NCBI GenBank assembly: GCA_965223435.1
Contig: CBDCWQ010000022.1
Location: 806,001 to 870,000 of the forward strand
Direction of reading: 5' to 3'
Source of the DNA: CBDCWQ01 sp965223435
GTDB taxonomy: Bacteria; Myxococcota; Kuafuiibacteriia; Kuafuiibacteriales; Kuafuiibacteriaceae
DNA length: 64,000 nucleotides
The notes under the pieces were generated by a model. It saw only the letters and a program-made list of their open reading frames with translations. It was not told the origin of the DNA and ran no database searches. Made by a program: the position numbers and the translations under genes. Below, piece after piece: positions 23,807 through 33,293 of this stretch; position 1 is the stretch's first letter; every line of letters starts with the position of its first letter.

Positions 23807-24978
23807 AACGGTGGCGCTTCCTCGGGCCTTGTGGCCTCCTTGGGTTTTTACTTGTCCACCCCCTTGGGCCTGCAAAGGGCGAACACGACGTTCGGATTGC
23901 GACTTACAAGAAAAACAGTTTTGCACCGATCCGGGGGGAGTCCTTCCGTATTCCCGTACGGGTGGCAAACTTCCAACGGGTCAAGTCCATTGGCGTTGAG
24001 CTTTGGACAGGGGATGGCGATCTGGTCCGTACTTTGCCCCTCATTTCGTCGCCGAAAAAGAACGGAGGAACCTACGATGCGGTGTGGGACGGGAGAGACG
24101 AAGCGCGACGCATCGTACCCAATGAAGCGTATCATCCTGTTTTGCTGGTGCGCCGTCGTTCAAACCGCAAAGAGCGCTTTGATAGTCGGCTCTCTACGGG
24201 TGGAGAAGAAGTCTACGATTTTCAAAAAAAAGTGCGTCCCGGCGTGATTGAGTACACCCTTCCGGTCGCCAGTCGTCTTTTGATTCGTTCTGGCATCAAG
24301 AATGGTCCCATGCTCCGTACGGTCGTGGATTGGGAACCCAGAACGGCAGGTTTTCATCGAGAAAGGTGGAGTGGTCGCGACGCCGACAACGTGATCGCCA
24401 TCGATCAAATGCCTCAAGTTGGATACTTGGTTCTTGGATACAAGCTGCCGGAACATTCAATCATAGCCTATGGAAACGATACCGAGACCTATCGGTCATA
24501 TCGGGAGAAAAAAGGATGGCCCGTTAGGCAACCCGTTCGACGGGGGCGTCAACGCGATCTTGAGCGGGCAGGAAAACCGATTCGGCGTGAGTACTACAAC
24601 CCCATACTCAAACAAAAAAGCCCTCGAATCGATGTAAACCTCCTGCAGAGGGAGGGCCGCGCATGCACGGACGCGATCAGTGGATTTGAAGAGGTCATCA
24701 CCGAGATTACGCTTGAGCCCCTAGACGAGATGTATCTCGATCAGGATCGGTATGAGATTAGTTTTTTTGTTGACCATGAATTCATCGCTGAAGAGGAGCA
24801 GGGTTTTGTGCCGTTCAACTGGCGCTGGTCCCCTCGAAGAATGGGTATCAAGGCCGGTCGGCACATCCTGACCATCAACTTGTCTGGCTACAACGGTCAG
24901 GTAGGGGTCCGAAATGTGGCTTTTACACTGCTTGATAGTCCTGTCGATCCGCGCCAGGGAAATGGAGAAGAGCCATGA
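23803..24978 (+). CDS. Exported FlgD-Ig-like domain protein
   Basis: A 391-residue protein from TTG 23803 with a Sec signal (WRFLGPCGLLGFLLVHPLGPAKG). The mature part carries repeated FlgD-type Ig modules, each with a strand pair and a W(D/S)GRD turn: SIGVELWTGDGDLVRTL with YDAVWDGRDEARRIV, and RLLIRSGIKNGPMLRTVVDWE with HRERWSGRDADN. The same modules recur in the next gene's protein. FlgD-Ig domains occur in surface and secreted scaffold proteins, not only in flagella. There is no catalytic motif. Its ends overlap both neighbours (TTGA and ATGA), so it is a fixed member of the operon. Confidence 0.65.
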   Translation: MKRWRFLGPCGLLGFLLVHPLGPAKGEHDVRIATYKKNSFAPIRGESFRIPVRVANFQRVKSIGVELWTGDGDLVRTLPLISSPKKNGGTYDAVWDGRDEARRIVPNEAYHPVLLVRRRSNRKERFDSRLSTGGEEVYDFQKKVRPGVIEYTLPVASRLLIRSGIKNGPMLRTVVDWEPRTAGFHRERWSGRDADNVIAIDQMPQVGYLVLGYKLPEHSIIAYGNDTETYRSYREKKGWPVRQPVRRGRQRDLERAGKPIRREYYNPILKQKSPRIDVNLLQREGRACTDAISGFEEVITEITLEPLDEMYLDQDRYEISFFVDHEFIAEEEQGFVPFNWRWSPRRMGIKAGRHILTINLSGYNGQVGVRNVAFTLLDSPVDPRQGNGEEP

Positions 24979-27359
24979 AAATCAGAGAAAGCGTCGCTTC
25001 ACGGGGGGGCGTTCTTTTTCTGCTCGCAGTGGTTGGGTGCTCGAAAAACTCTGAAGATGCTGGCGACAAGAACCCTGGCGGGGACGCTGGGGGAACCGGT
25101 GGTCCCGCCCCCCTCATTCAATCCTTCAGCAGTGACGTACCGCTTGTGTTCAATGGGGGGAAGGCGATGCTTTCGTGGGATGTCATGAACATCGCCCCTG
25201 GGGAGCCCGAACACCGAATTGTCCTCAGATCGAGTGATGGCACCTTGATGGAGGACGTATCGGCGACGGGACAACAAGAAGTCGATATTGCTCAGACGAC
25301 AGAGTTTGTACTCACCGCGAACAACGAACAGGGTAGTGTAAGCAAAACAGTCCAGATCTTCGGCGGCGTGTTTCGCGTCCAGCCCACGCACATATTGGTG
25401 GGGCAGTCGGCTCGGCTCAGCTGGTCGGTCCCCGGTGCCATCGCCGTTGATTTGAGCGCGGCCACCGATGCACAGCCCCCAGAAGGAGAGCTTGTAGTGA
25501 CGCCCGACGCGCCGATTGTCTATACGCTCATGGTTTCCGAACTTGGGCGCATTGGCATCGATGCAAAACTTGAGGTGGAGCCGGCAATTGCCCTCGAAAT
25601 CGTCGCCCACCCCACGAGCGGTGTGGCACCGCTCTCGGCTCGCTTCAGTCCGAGCGTCAAGAACAACAACATTGTGATCACCTCCTACGAATGGGATTTC
25701 GACGGGGACGGCAAGGTCGACGCCACAGACCCCTTTGGAGCGCCCCGAACGTACGTGTACGACGGCGACCCAGGACAGATTTTCACCGCTCACCTCACCG
25801 CGGTGACCAGAGAGGGCAAGCGGATCACAGCCACCCAGGACTTGGTCATTGAAAACGAACCCCCCGAGGTTCATGTGGTGCCGAGTCCGCTCAATGGGCA
25901 TGTGCCGCTGAAGGTTTCTTTTTGGGTCTGGGTCGATGGGCGCAGTCCAGGTGTCGACCTCATTCGAATCGATTTCGACGGAGACGGAACTTTTGATGAT
26001 GAGCTTCCTGGCGAGGGTCAGTCCTTTAAGGCCTGGACCTTTCCTCACACCTACGACAGGCCCGGATTCTTTCCCGCTGTGGTGGAGGTGAGCGACCGTT
26101 TTGGCGCCGTCACCGTCGTGCGCAACAACGCAGTCAGTGTCGATGCGAAGGATCCGAAGGATCCGCTGGTCCAGCTGAGTTCGACTGTAACCAACAGTGG
26201 GAAGGCGCCCCTTGACGTCACGCTAACGGCTGGATCTTGGTTCTATGACGAAGACGAAATCGAACACTGGTCCTGGGATTTGGATGGCGATGGCACCTTC
26301 GAGACCGTGGGAGGAGCCGAAGCGAAGGACACAGAGAGCATTCATGTGTCTCGGGTGGGCATCATTTATCCTGCGGCCAAGGCGACGAGCACCAAGGGCC
26401 GCACCTCCGTCGCTGCGGTTCGCGTGGAGGCCTCTCTCCCGGCCGTGCCCAGCTTCTCCATCCCGGACGAAAACGATAGCATTCACCCATACAGCGGTGA
26501 GACCGCGCCGTTTGATGTCGATCTCTTGTTCGAGACCGATCTCGAGCTGTGGATAGAGGATGCAAGGCGGCAAAGAGTACGGACGCTTCGAACCAAGCAA
26601 AAGACCGATCCCGGGACCCATTCCGTGTCATGGGACGGACGGGACGACGCCGGCAGGGTCGTCAGCCACGGCGATTATTATGTCGTCGTGGGTTATTCGG
26701 CGTACGGGCGCGAGCACATCTCGGATCTGCGCCAGACGACTGGGGGTGTGCTGAGCTACTACAGCCGGACCAAGAGCAATCCGCGATTTTTCGACCGTCT
26801 GGAGGGCCCACTGGCTATCGAGTACGCGGTAGATGACCCCGCCGAGGTCACCTTTTTCTGGCAACAGTCTTTTAGCGACCGGGCCATGACCCTCCTGGAG
26901 CACGAGCGGATGGGCCGTGGACAATACACTTTGTATTGGAACGGTGAGCACCCGTCGGGAAAAAAAGCAGATGACTCCTTCAAGAACTTGCTTCCTGGCA
27001 TACTGCGGTACGCGCTGCCTGACAACGTCATCTTCGTAAAGGAAAAGCCGCGCATCGAAGACTACGCTCTTAAGTCTACGATCATGAGCGACCCACGGCG
27101 TGAGCCTATCGAGTTTTTTGTGACGCTGACCAAGCACAGCACGGTTGAACTCATCGTGGCCGACATGGAAAAGGGCGTCGACGTTGCATCTCGGGTGTAT
27201 GCAGATCTGTCTGAGGGCCCCCAAATACTTCGCTGGGATGGCAAAAACGACTCAAATCAGTACTTGGCACCCGGCGACTACCGCATGGGCGTTCGGAGCG
27301 TGGATGAGCGCGGGCACCGCAGCCTCTTCTGGTATCGATCACAACGTATTCGCTACTAA
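24975..27359 (+). CDS. Lipoprotein with PKD repeats and FlgD-Ig modules
   Basis: A 794-residue lipoprotein. The N-terminus has a lipobox LLAVVGC (C22 or near) followed by an acidic-Gly linker. After two Ig-like domains (about 40-195), three PKD domains follow (about 200-290, 293-380, 395-490), each with the YEWDFDGDGKVD, RIDFDGDGTFDDE or WSWDLDGDGTFE core that doubles as a calcium-binding DxDGDG loop. The C-terminal 300 residues hold three FlgD-Ig modules with turns SWDGRDDAG, YWNGEHPSG and RWDGKNDSN. It is probably anchored in the outer membrane with the repeats outside. A GGAGAAGAG site precedes ATG 24975, and the RHS gene begins 12 bp after its stop. Confidence 0.8.
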   Translation: MKIRESVASRGGVLFLLAVVGCSKNSEDAGDKNPGGDAGGTGGPAPLIQSFSSDVPLVFNGGKAMLSWDVMNIAPGEPEHRIVLRSSDGTLMEDVSATGQQEVDIAQTTEFVLTANNEQGSVSKTVQIFGGVFRVQPTHILVGQSARLSWSVPGAIAVDLSAATDAQPPEGELVVTPDAPIVYTLMVSELGRIGIDAKLEVEPAIALEIVAHPTSGVAPLSARFSPSVKNNNIVITSYEWDFDGDGKVDATDPFGAPRTYVYDGDPGQIFTAHLTAVTREGKRITATQDLVIENEPPEVHVVPSPLNGHVPLKVSFWVWVDGRSPGVDLIRIDFDGDGTFDDELPGEGQSFKAWTFPHTYDRPGFFPAVVEVSDRFGAVTVVRNNAVSVDAKDPKDPLVQLSSTVTNSGKAPLDVTLTAGSWFYDEDEIEHWSWDLDGDGTFETVGGAEAKDTESIHVSRVGIIYPAAKATSTKGRTSVAAVRVEASLPAVPSFSIPDENDSIHPYSGETAPFDVDLLFETDLELWIEDARRQRVRTLRTKQKTDPGTHSVSWDGRDDAGRVVSHGDYYVVVGYSAYGREHISDLRQTTGGVLSYYSRTKSNPRFFDRLEGPLAIEYAVDDPAEVTFFWQQSFSDRAMTLLEHERMGRGQYTLYWNGEHPSGKKADDSFKNLLPGILRYALPDNVIFVKEKPRIEDYALKSTIMSDPRREPIEFFVTLTKHSTVELIVADMEKGVDVASRVYADLSEGPQILRWDGKNDSNQYLAPGDYRMGVRSVDERGHRSLFWYRSQRIRY

Positions 27360-27371
27360 AGGAGCAGCACA

Positions 27372-30300
27372 ATGTTGGTGGAGTCGCTTGTCTTTAGGGT
27401 TCGATGGACGATGGCCGCGGTAGTCTTGTGTCTTCCAGGACTGAGTTTGGCCTCGGATGCGGCGTGGAACGGAGGCAAAGAAGACATTGTAGATATGGCG
27501 CCCGAGCCTGAAGAGGACTGCACGGGCAACTGTCCATGTCCGAAACGCTGCAACACGAGTTCTCCCGTTTACACCGCGCGGGGCTATCTGGTCTGGGCGG
27601 AAAAGGATGTGGAGTTCCGTACCGGCACCGAGATCAGCCTTGTGCGCACCTACAACTCCTTTGACATGCGGGCTGGCTTGTTCGGACGTGGATGGATGAC
27701 CGCACAAGAGTCCAGTATCGCGCGAACCTATAAAGCTGTGAATGAGGCCGCATCGGATGGCTCACCCAGTTCCGCCACGGACTTCGAATCAAGCCCTCTG
27801 TGGACGGCTTCGTACGGTCGTCGTTATGCGCTGAGCGAAGACGAAACGGGTGCGACACCTCCCAAGGTCTTGTACTTCAAGTTCGAAAAGCATGGTCAAG
27901 GCGGTTTTAAGCAGGTGTTCGACGACAGCAGGAACTACAACATCTACAACAAGACGGGTGCATTGGTTGAGAGCTATTCGGATACGCATGGCGTCACGAC
28001 TTACTACGACTACGACGATACAGGCCGCCTCACAGAGCAGGTCGATGGCCACGGTTTTGGTCTAAGGTTCGTGTATAACGAACAGGGCTTTGTAGACCAA
28101 GCAGTAGACCAGGCAAACAGGACGTGGAGCTACTCATATGATGAACAAGGCAATCTGACTGAGCGGGTTGACCCAGATGGAGGTCATAGAACCTACGAGT
28201 ACGAAACCGTTGACCGGACCGGGTATAAGGAGCACGCGCTGACGAGTGTTCAAGACGCCGCGGGTCAGGTTTCACTCAAAGTCACGTACAAAGACAAGAC
28301 TCTGTACGACAAAAAAGCCCTCCGCGTTTCCACCTACGCAACTCACAAAGGACTTCTTCATTCCTATGAGTATGGTGAGACAACCTACAACGACGCCCCC
28401 GCGGTATCTGTTGTCAAGACGACAGAACGAGTAGATGTATCTCAGGTTGTAGAGAAGAACACGTACATCGCAGATCCTACAACGTATTCGATTCTAAAAG
28501 AGACAAACAACACAAGGCTGATCTCTATGGAACGGACATTCAATGACCGTGGTAGACCAGTGGAGGTGCGCGGTCATCGCGGCGAGGTCACGCGCTACGA
28601 ATACAACGAGGCGGGGCGGGTAACGAAGACCATCGAGCACGCGGGCACAGACGATGAACGCGAGATCAATATCCAATACTACAACAACACCAATCGTATC
28701 GAGGTGTTCAACGAGTATGGGCTCCGTGAGATGCACTACACCTATGACTCTGATCTCCGCGTCCAGACCGTTGCCCAACGAGACTTGATGCTGAATACAG
28801 AACGTGTCACCCGATACACCTACCATCCGAACACCCAGGATGCTCGGGGAGGCCCCGTATTGGGCAAACTGGCCAGCGTTGACGGGCCCCGCGAGGGTGA
28901 TCAGGATGTGCAACGTCTCGAATACGATGCCCGCGGGCTGCGAACGCGCCTTGTTCGCCCTCTCGGCGCCACCATGGAACTTCGCTACAACGCGGCTGCC
29001 CAGCTTTCATCCGTAACCGCGCCCAATGGTCTCACCACGCAGACGGAGTACGACTATGCGAATCGCATCACCAAACGAACATTGGGCGACAGGACAACCG
29101 CGTTCGGCTACGACAGTCACGGCCGTATCACAAAAGCCGTGGACGAACTTGGCCGTACGACAACACGCTCCTACAATATTCATAACCACCTGGAGCGCGT
29201 CAGCTATGCGTCTGGAGACTACTTGAGCTTCGTCTACACCCATGGTTCTGCGCACACCGAGGTGAATGGGACCTACTTTGATGCTGAGGGCACAGCAGTA
29301 CGTACGCAGCGGAGTCGTTTCCATCCGGTTCGAAAACACACCATCAACGAATATCAAGATGGAAGGGGAACGCTTCTCTCGCTCCATCTTTACAACAGCG
29401 TGGGTGACCTGACATCCGCCAGTCACTATGGCGGGTCGACGTATACCTATCATTTGACCTACGATGCTGATGGCCGGATCAAACAGGTGAGTGATCCCTT
29501 CGCTGCCAAGACCGAGATCACGCGGGATCTGCTCGGTGGGCTGGTGGAGTTGACGTTTCCGAATGGGGCGACGACTCGCAATCGTTTTTCTGCCTGGGGG
29601 GAGCTCCTTCGATCCGAAAGCCCCGATTATGGCGTGACAGAGTATGGCTACGACGGATCGGGAAACATGACGTCGCACAAAGACGCCAACGGGAAACAGA
29701 CATTCTACGCCTACGATGCACTGGAGCGACCCGTTTCGGTGGACTATGAGGGCGAAAGCTTCGATGTCACCCTGAACTACGACGAGAGTCCCGAGGCCAA
29801 TGGCCTGGTGACCTCGATTGTTGATGGATCTGGTTCAGAGAGATTTGAGTTCGATACTGAGGGCATGATGACACGCAGACACATGGATGTGGCCGGCGTG
29901 TCCTTGAGCGTTGGGTATGGATACGATCTGTCTGGAGCAGTGACCGAGATTGTGTATCCGAGCGGGACTCCGATTGTGTTTCGCTACGATGATGCGGGGC
30001 GGCTGAGCGGGGTGGATCGAGGTCGCGGGCCGACCGCCGCCCCTATACTTCATGACGTTTCATGGCACGGACCAAGCGTTGGACGCTATACGCTGGGGAA
30101 TGGTTCAACAACGGAATTCTCATACGACATGGCAGGCCGACTGACCCAAAAGCGCTTTGACGAGGAGCGGATGTTTCGGTGGGTGATCGATAAGCACGGA
30201 AATGTGACCCATAGAAGTGAGTGGTGGAGTGGCACAGTGGCTCAAGATAGGTTTCGGTACGATCGAATGAATCGCCTCACCTGGGACGGCGTACGTTTGA

Positions 30301-31538
30301 CCGACTACAACTACGACTCAGCCGGAAATCGAACCGATCAGACCAGGCTTGCAAAAGCGGAGTCATTCACTTACGAGCCGAACACGAATCGCTTGGTTGA
30401 AAGGAGCGGTGTATCGATTCAGCGTGACGCTGTTGGCAACACCCTGAACGACGGCGTACGAGAATATGAATACAGTCCCATGAACCTGCTCACCCGCGTG
30501 GCGAGAAGCGACACAGGCGTACAAGCGCACTACACATACAACTACAACGCTCAGCGAGTGCGCAAACAAGTCGATGGGGCATGGAGCGCCGATATCCGGT
30601 ATGTCTATGATTCTAGGGGTGCGCTTTTGGGCGAATACGATGGAACAGGAGCCAGGATTCGAGAATACGTTTACTGGAAACAAGGTTCGAGCGATGAACC
30701 CATCGCCCAGATCAACGCCGATGGAAGTCTGATCTACCTGCATACCGACCACAACCAAGCGGTACGTTTCGCGACAGATGAAGCGCAACGTGGTGTATGG
30801 CGCTGGACCCCGGGTATGTTTGGTGTCGGTTCGGTCGACGAAGACCCGGATCAAGATGAGACTTTGACCGAAGTGGGGCTCCGCTTTCATGCTCAGTATT
30901 TCGATGCAGAAAGCGGCCTCCGCTACGAGCATGCTCGCTACTACAATCCATCGACCGGTCGCTACGTCAACAGCGATCCGAATCTCATGGATCGCGGCCC
31001 TACTTCCTTTCAATACGGAGATTCAACTCGCCAGGTCTTGCCTCACCTCGAACCGGGGCAGCGCTACAAGTTTTGGATAGACGGACGTTGGGTTGAAATG
31101 TGCTTCGGCTGTTACAATGGAGACCGGACGTTCTTCGAACACCTGTACCGGAATCTGCTAAACCGTTGTCCATCTGCGCCTCCCGCTTTTAACGGAAGCG
31201 GTCGCCTCACCGACTGTAAGGGCAATCCGTGGGTTCGGGATCATCCAGACAGCACTCGCCACTATCACGGCGGCCCCGATGGAACCAACGTGTCGTACCG
31301 AAGGCGAGATCCGCGAAGCCCCTACGGCGGTTTCCAGTGCGTGTACACCAGTGAGGGGTCACTGGTCACCGACGACCGCTATCGCGGTACCTACGACTAT
31401 GTGCATCCGAGCGGTGTATGGGACATGTATCGTCACTACGCCCACGATGTCGAACCTCACGACCGCGGTGCCCACGGTCGAGCCTATGTTGATCCAGATC
31501 CTACAAAAATTGATGACTGCTTGTGCGAAAGCCAATGA
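27372..31538 (+). CDS. Sec-exported RHS/YD-repeat protein with a unique C-terminal domain
   Basis: A 1388-residue protein with strong AAAGGAG site. A Sec signal (about 1-28, WTMAAVVLCLPGLSLA) is followed by a DUF6531-type start (SPVYTARGYLVWAEKDVEF...LVRTYNS, GLFGRGW) and then about 900 residues of YD repeats (for example YDYDDTGRLTEQVDGHG, YDSAGNRTDQT) that form the RHS cocoon. The RHS core boundary FDAESGLRYEHARYYNPSTGRYV is at about residue 1175-1200. It leads to a 185-residue tail rich in His, Cys, Tyr and Asp (VEMCFGCYNGDRTF, QCVYTSEGSLVTDD, HYAHDVEPHDRGAHGRAY) that I cannot name. The usual DPxGL cleavage motif reads SDPNLMDRG. In RHS proteins the tail is often a toxin. Confidence 0.9.
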   Translation: MLVESLVFRVRWTMAAVVLCLPGLSLASDAAWNGGKEDIVDMAPEPEEDCTGNCPCPKRCNTSSPVYTARGYLVWAEKDVEFRTGTEISLVRTYNSFDMRAGLFGRGWMTAQESSIARTYKAVNEAASDGSPSSATDFESSPLWTASYGRRYALSEDETGATPPKVLYFKFEKHGQGGFKQVFDDSRNYNIYNKTGALVESYSDTHGVTTYYDYDDTGRLTEQVDGHGFGLRFVYNEQGFVDQAVDQANRTWSYSYDEQGNLTERVDPDGGHRTYEYETVDRTGYKEHALTSVQDAAGQVSLKVTYKDKTLYDKKALRVSTYATHKGLLHSYEYGETTYNDAPAVSVVKTTERVDVSQVVEKNTYIADPTTYSILKETNNTRLISMERTFNDRGRPVEVRGHRGEVTRYEYNEAGRVTKTIEHAGTDDEREINIQYYNNTNRIEVFNEYGLREMHYTYDSDLRVQTVAQRDLMLNTERVTRYTYHPNTQDARGGPVLGKLASVDGPREGDQDVQRLEYDARGLRTRLVRPLGATMELRYNAAAQLSSVTAPNGLTTQTEYDYANRITKRTLGDRTTAFGYDSHGRITKAVDELGRTTTRSYNIHNHLERVSYASGDYLSFVYTHGSAHTEVNGTYFDAEGTAVRTQRSRFHPVRKHTINEYQDGRGTLLSLHLYNSVGDLTSASHYGGSTYTYHLTYDADGRIKQVSDPFAAKTEITRDLLGGLVELTFPNGATTRNRFSAWGELLRSESPDYGVTEYGYDGSGNMTSHKDANGKQTFYAYDALERPVSVDYEGESFDVTLNYDESPEANGLVTSIVDGSGSERFEFDTEGMMTRRHMDVAGVSLSVGYGYDLSGAVTEIVYPSGTPIVFRYDDAGRLSGVDRGRGPTAAPILHDVSWHGPSVGRYTLGNGSTTEFSYDMAGRLTQKRFDEERMFRWVIDKHGNVTHRSEWWSGTVAQDRFRYDRMNRLTWDGVRLTDYNYDSAGNRTDQTRLAKAESFTYEPNTNRLVERSGVSIQRDAVGNTLNDGVREYEYSPMNLLTRVARSDTGVQAHYTYNYNAQRVRKQVDGAWSADIRYVYDSRGALLGEYDGTGARIREYVYWKQGSSDEPIAQINADGSLIYLHTDHNQAVRFATDEAQRGVWRWTPGMFGVGSVDEDPDQDETLTEVGLRFHAQYFDAESGLRYEHARYYNPSTGRYVNSDPNLMDRGPTSFQYGDSTRQVLPHLEPGQRYKFWIDGRWVEMCFGCYNGDRTFFEHLYRNLLNRCPSAPPAFNGSGRLTDCKGNPWVRDHPDSTRHYHGGPDGTNVSYRRRDPRSPYGGFQCVYTSEGSLVTDDRYRGTYDYVHPSGVWDMYRHYAHDVEPHDRGAHGRAYVDPDPTKIDDCLCESQ

Positions 31539-31607
31539 GGGGAACGGGAAACCGTCCACCGACGCAAGCAAGTTGCGCTGGAACTCGTGAAGATACTGTC
31601 AAAATCT

Positions 31608-33293
31608 CTATTGGGATGATCCGGATGATCGCGGACCTTCCTTGGGCTTCGGCCTCGGGGCGGGGTCGAGCTGATGTCCGGGAAGACGGTGTTTTTGGGG
31701 CGCCGCGGGGATGATGCGCCTCACTTCCCGCACCCCAACCACCGCTCTGGTCGTAAAAAACCCCACGGCCCCCATAACCAACACAATCAACAAAAAGACC
31801 GCGATGCGCGCGGGCTCCCAAGGAACACGAGACTCGTCTCGATAGATCACCTTACTCTCTTGCGGAGTTGATTTGGCGTAAATGATTGGATTGGGGCGCT
31901 GCCCGTCGGCAGGCGACAACCCTACCTCGGTGTCCATTTCGTCGACGTGAACCGCCGGTGAATCTTTGGATTCACTGCCTTGAGGGACCACCAACCCCGA
32001 TAAGTTCCCTAGACGCTCGCGGCGGGCAGGACGCTGCGCGTGGGTCACCCCAACACCGGGTCGTCGATCCGATCGCGTGGGCGGATCAAGGGTATGTAGC
32101 AGGCCAGAATCGCGACGTTCGCTCGAGTGCTCCGCCGCTGTTTCCTCGGGGACCCCGGTTTTTTTTTGGCGCGATCGCTCGAGGAAAGCCTCTGGGCTTT
32201 CGGTCAGCGTGGGTTCATCTTCGGTGAACGCCGTGGGCATCCTCACCCGGCCATCGGCCACCCTCCGCGCGCCCCCAGCGTCCGGCGGTTCCGATACCGC
32301 ATGATCGGCCTCCAGCAGGAGACGGTCCTCGGCGCTGATGTCCTTCGCAAAGAGATCTTCAAGAAACGAAGACAACGTTTCTCGCACTGGAGGCACGTCA
32401 GATCCAACCAGCAGCTGCCGAAGCTCATCTCTCATCTGTCCGGCGCTTTGGTATCGCTCCTCTGCTTTTTTGGCTAAGGCTCTTGTTAGGATGGCATCCA
32501 GCGGCTTACCGTCTCGTCGTTTGCTTGAGGGCAAGGGAACTTCTTGCCTCTGGATCGCCTCCAAAGAGAGGACCACATTCTGTCTCACAAATGGATTCTC
32601 AAGGCACGCAAGCTCATAAAGAACGATCCCCATGCTGAAAATATCGGATCGTCGATCCAACGGATCTGCGGCCGATTGCTCGGGCGACATGTACACAAAC
32701 TTACCCTTGATGGTCCCCGTGGTTGTCTGAATGGAAGTCATCTCAGATTTTGCGATACCAAAATCGATGAGCTTGAGATCCCCCGTATACGAAACGAGAA
32801 TATTGTGAGGATTGATGTCACGATGGACAATGTTGAGGGCGCGTCCACGTATGTCGCGCGCATCGTGCGCGTAGGCCAAAGCGTCGGCAAGCTCGAGGCC
32901 AAGTTCAACAACGTAAGATAGGGGTAGGAGCGCGCCTTTCTTGCGAACAGCATCCACCAAATCTCGAAGAGACTTGCCGCGGACGTATTCCATCGCAATG
33001 TAGTAATCTCCATCGATTTCGCCCATCTCATGAATCTGAACGATGTTGCCGTGATGGAGGCGAGCCACAAGCTTGGCCTCGCTAAAAAACATGTCCAGGT
33101 AGTCACGCTTGTCGAGGTGGTGTGCGAGAATGCGTTTGATCACCAGAAGCTTCTCAAAGCCTGAGGGCCCGCGCTGCTTCGCCAAAAAAACCTCGCCCAT
33201 ACCTCCAGACGCAAGACGCCGAAGCAGCAGGTACTTCCCGAACGTGGGCCTGGTCTGGGCCCCTCGGTTCTCGTTTGTAGCCCACGTGCTCAT
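31608..33293 (-). CDS. Membrane-anchored Ser/Thr protein kinase
   Basis: A 561-residue kinase. Catalytic domain about 18-295: glycine loop LASGGMGEV (27-35), ATP lysine Lys53, HRDINPHN with catalytic Asp159, DFG 177-179, and MSPEQ as the APE-like motif. The remainder (about 300-500) is a disordered, charged linker with many Ser, Pro and Arg, followed by one transmembrane helix (IAVFLLIVLVMGAVGFFTTRAVVG, about 515-538) and a short Pro/Arg-rich tail outside. Myxobacterial-type Hanks kinases have this plan. Its ATG overlaps the stop of the AAA+ gene (TGA at 33290-33292), so the two are coupled and probably act together. Confidence 0.92.
   Translation of the reverse strand: MSTWATNENRGAQTRPTFGKYLLLRRLASGGMGEVFLAKQRGPSGFEKLLVIKRILAHHLDKRDYLDMFFSEAKLVARLHHGNIVQIHEMGEIDGDYYIAMEYVRGKSLRDLVDAVRKKGALLPLSYVVELGLELADALAYAHDARDIRGRALNIVHRDINPHNILVSYTGDLKLIDFGIAKSEMTSIQTTTGTIKGKFVYMSPEQSAADPLDRRSDIFSMGIVLYELACLENPFVRQNVVLSLEAIQRQEVPLPSSKRRDGKPLDAILTRALAKKAEERYQSAGQMRDELRQLLVGSDVPPVRETLSSFLEDLFAKDISAEDRLLLEADHAVSEPPDAGGARRVADGRVRMPTAFTEDEPTLTESPEAFLERSRQKKTGVPEETAAEHSSERRDSGLLHTLDPPTRSDRRPGVGVTHAQRPARRERLGNLSGLVVPQGSESKDSPAVHVDEMDTEVGLSPADGQRPNPIIYAKSTPQESKVIYRDESRVPWEPARIAVFLLIVLVMGAVGFFTTRAVVGVREVRRIIPAAPQKHRLPGHQLDPAPRPKPKEGPRSSGSSQ

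Noticed and set aside
24999..26048. Long minus-strand open frame across the PKD lipoprotein gene
   Set aside because: It is antisense to a clearly coding PKD region. Its length follows from the GC-rich repeats, and it has no ribosome site.
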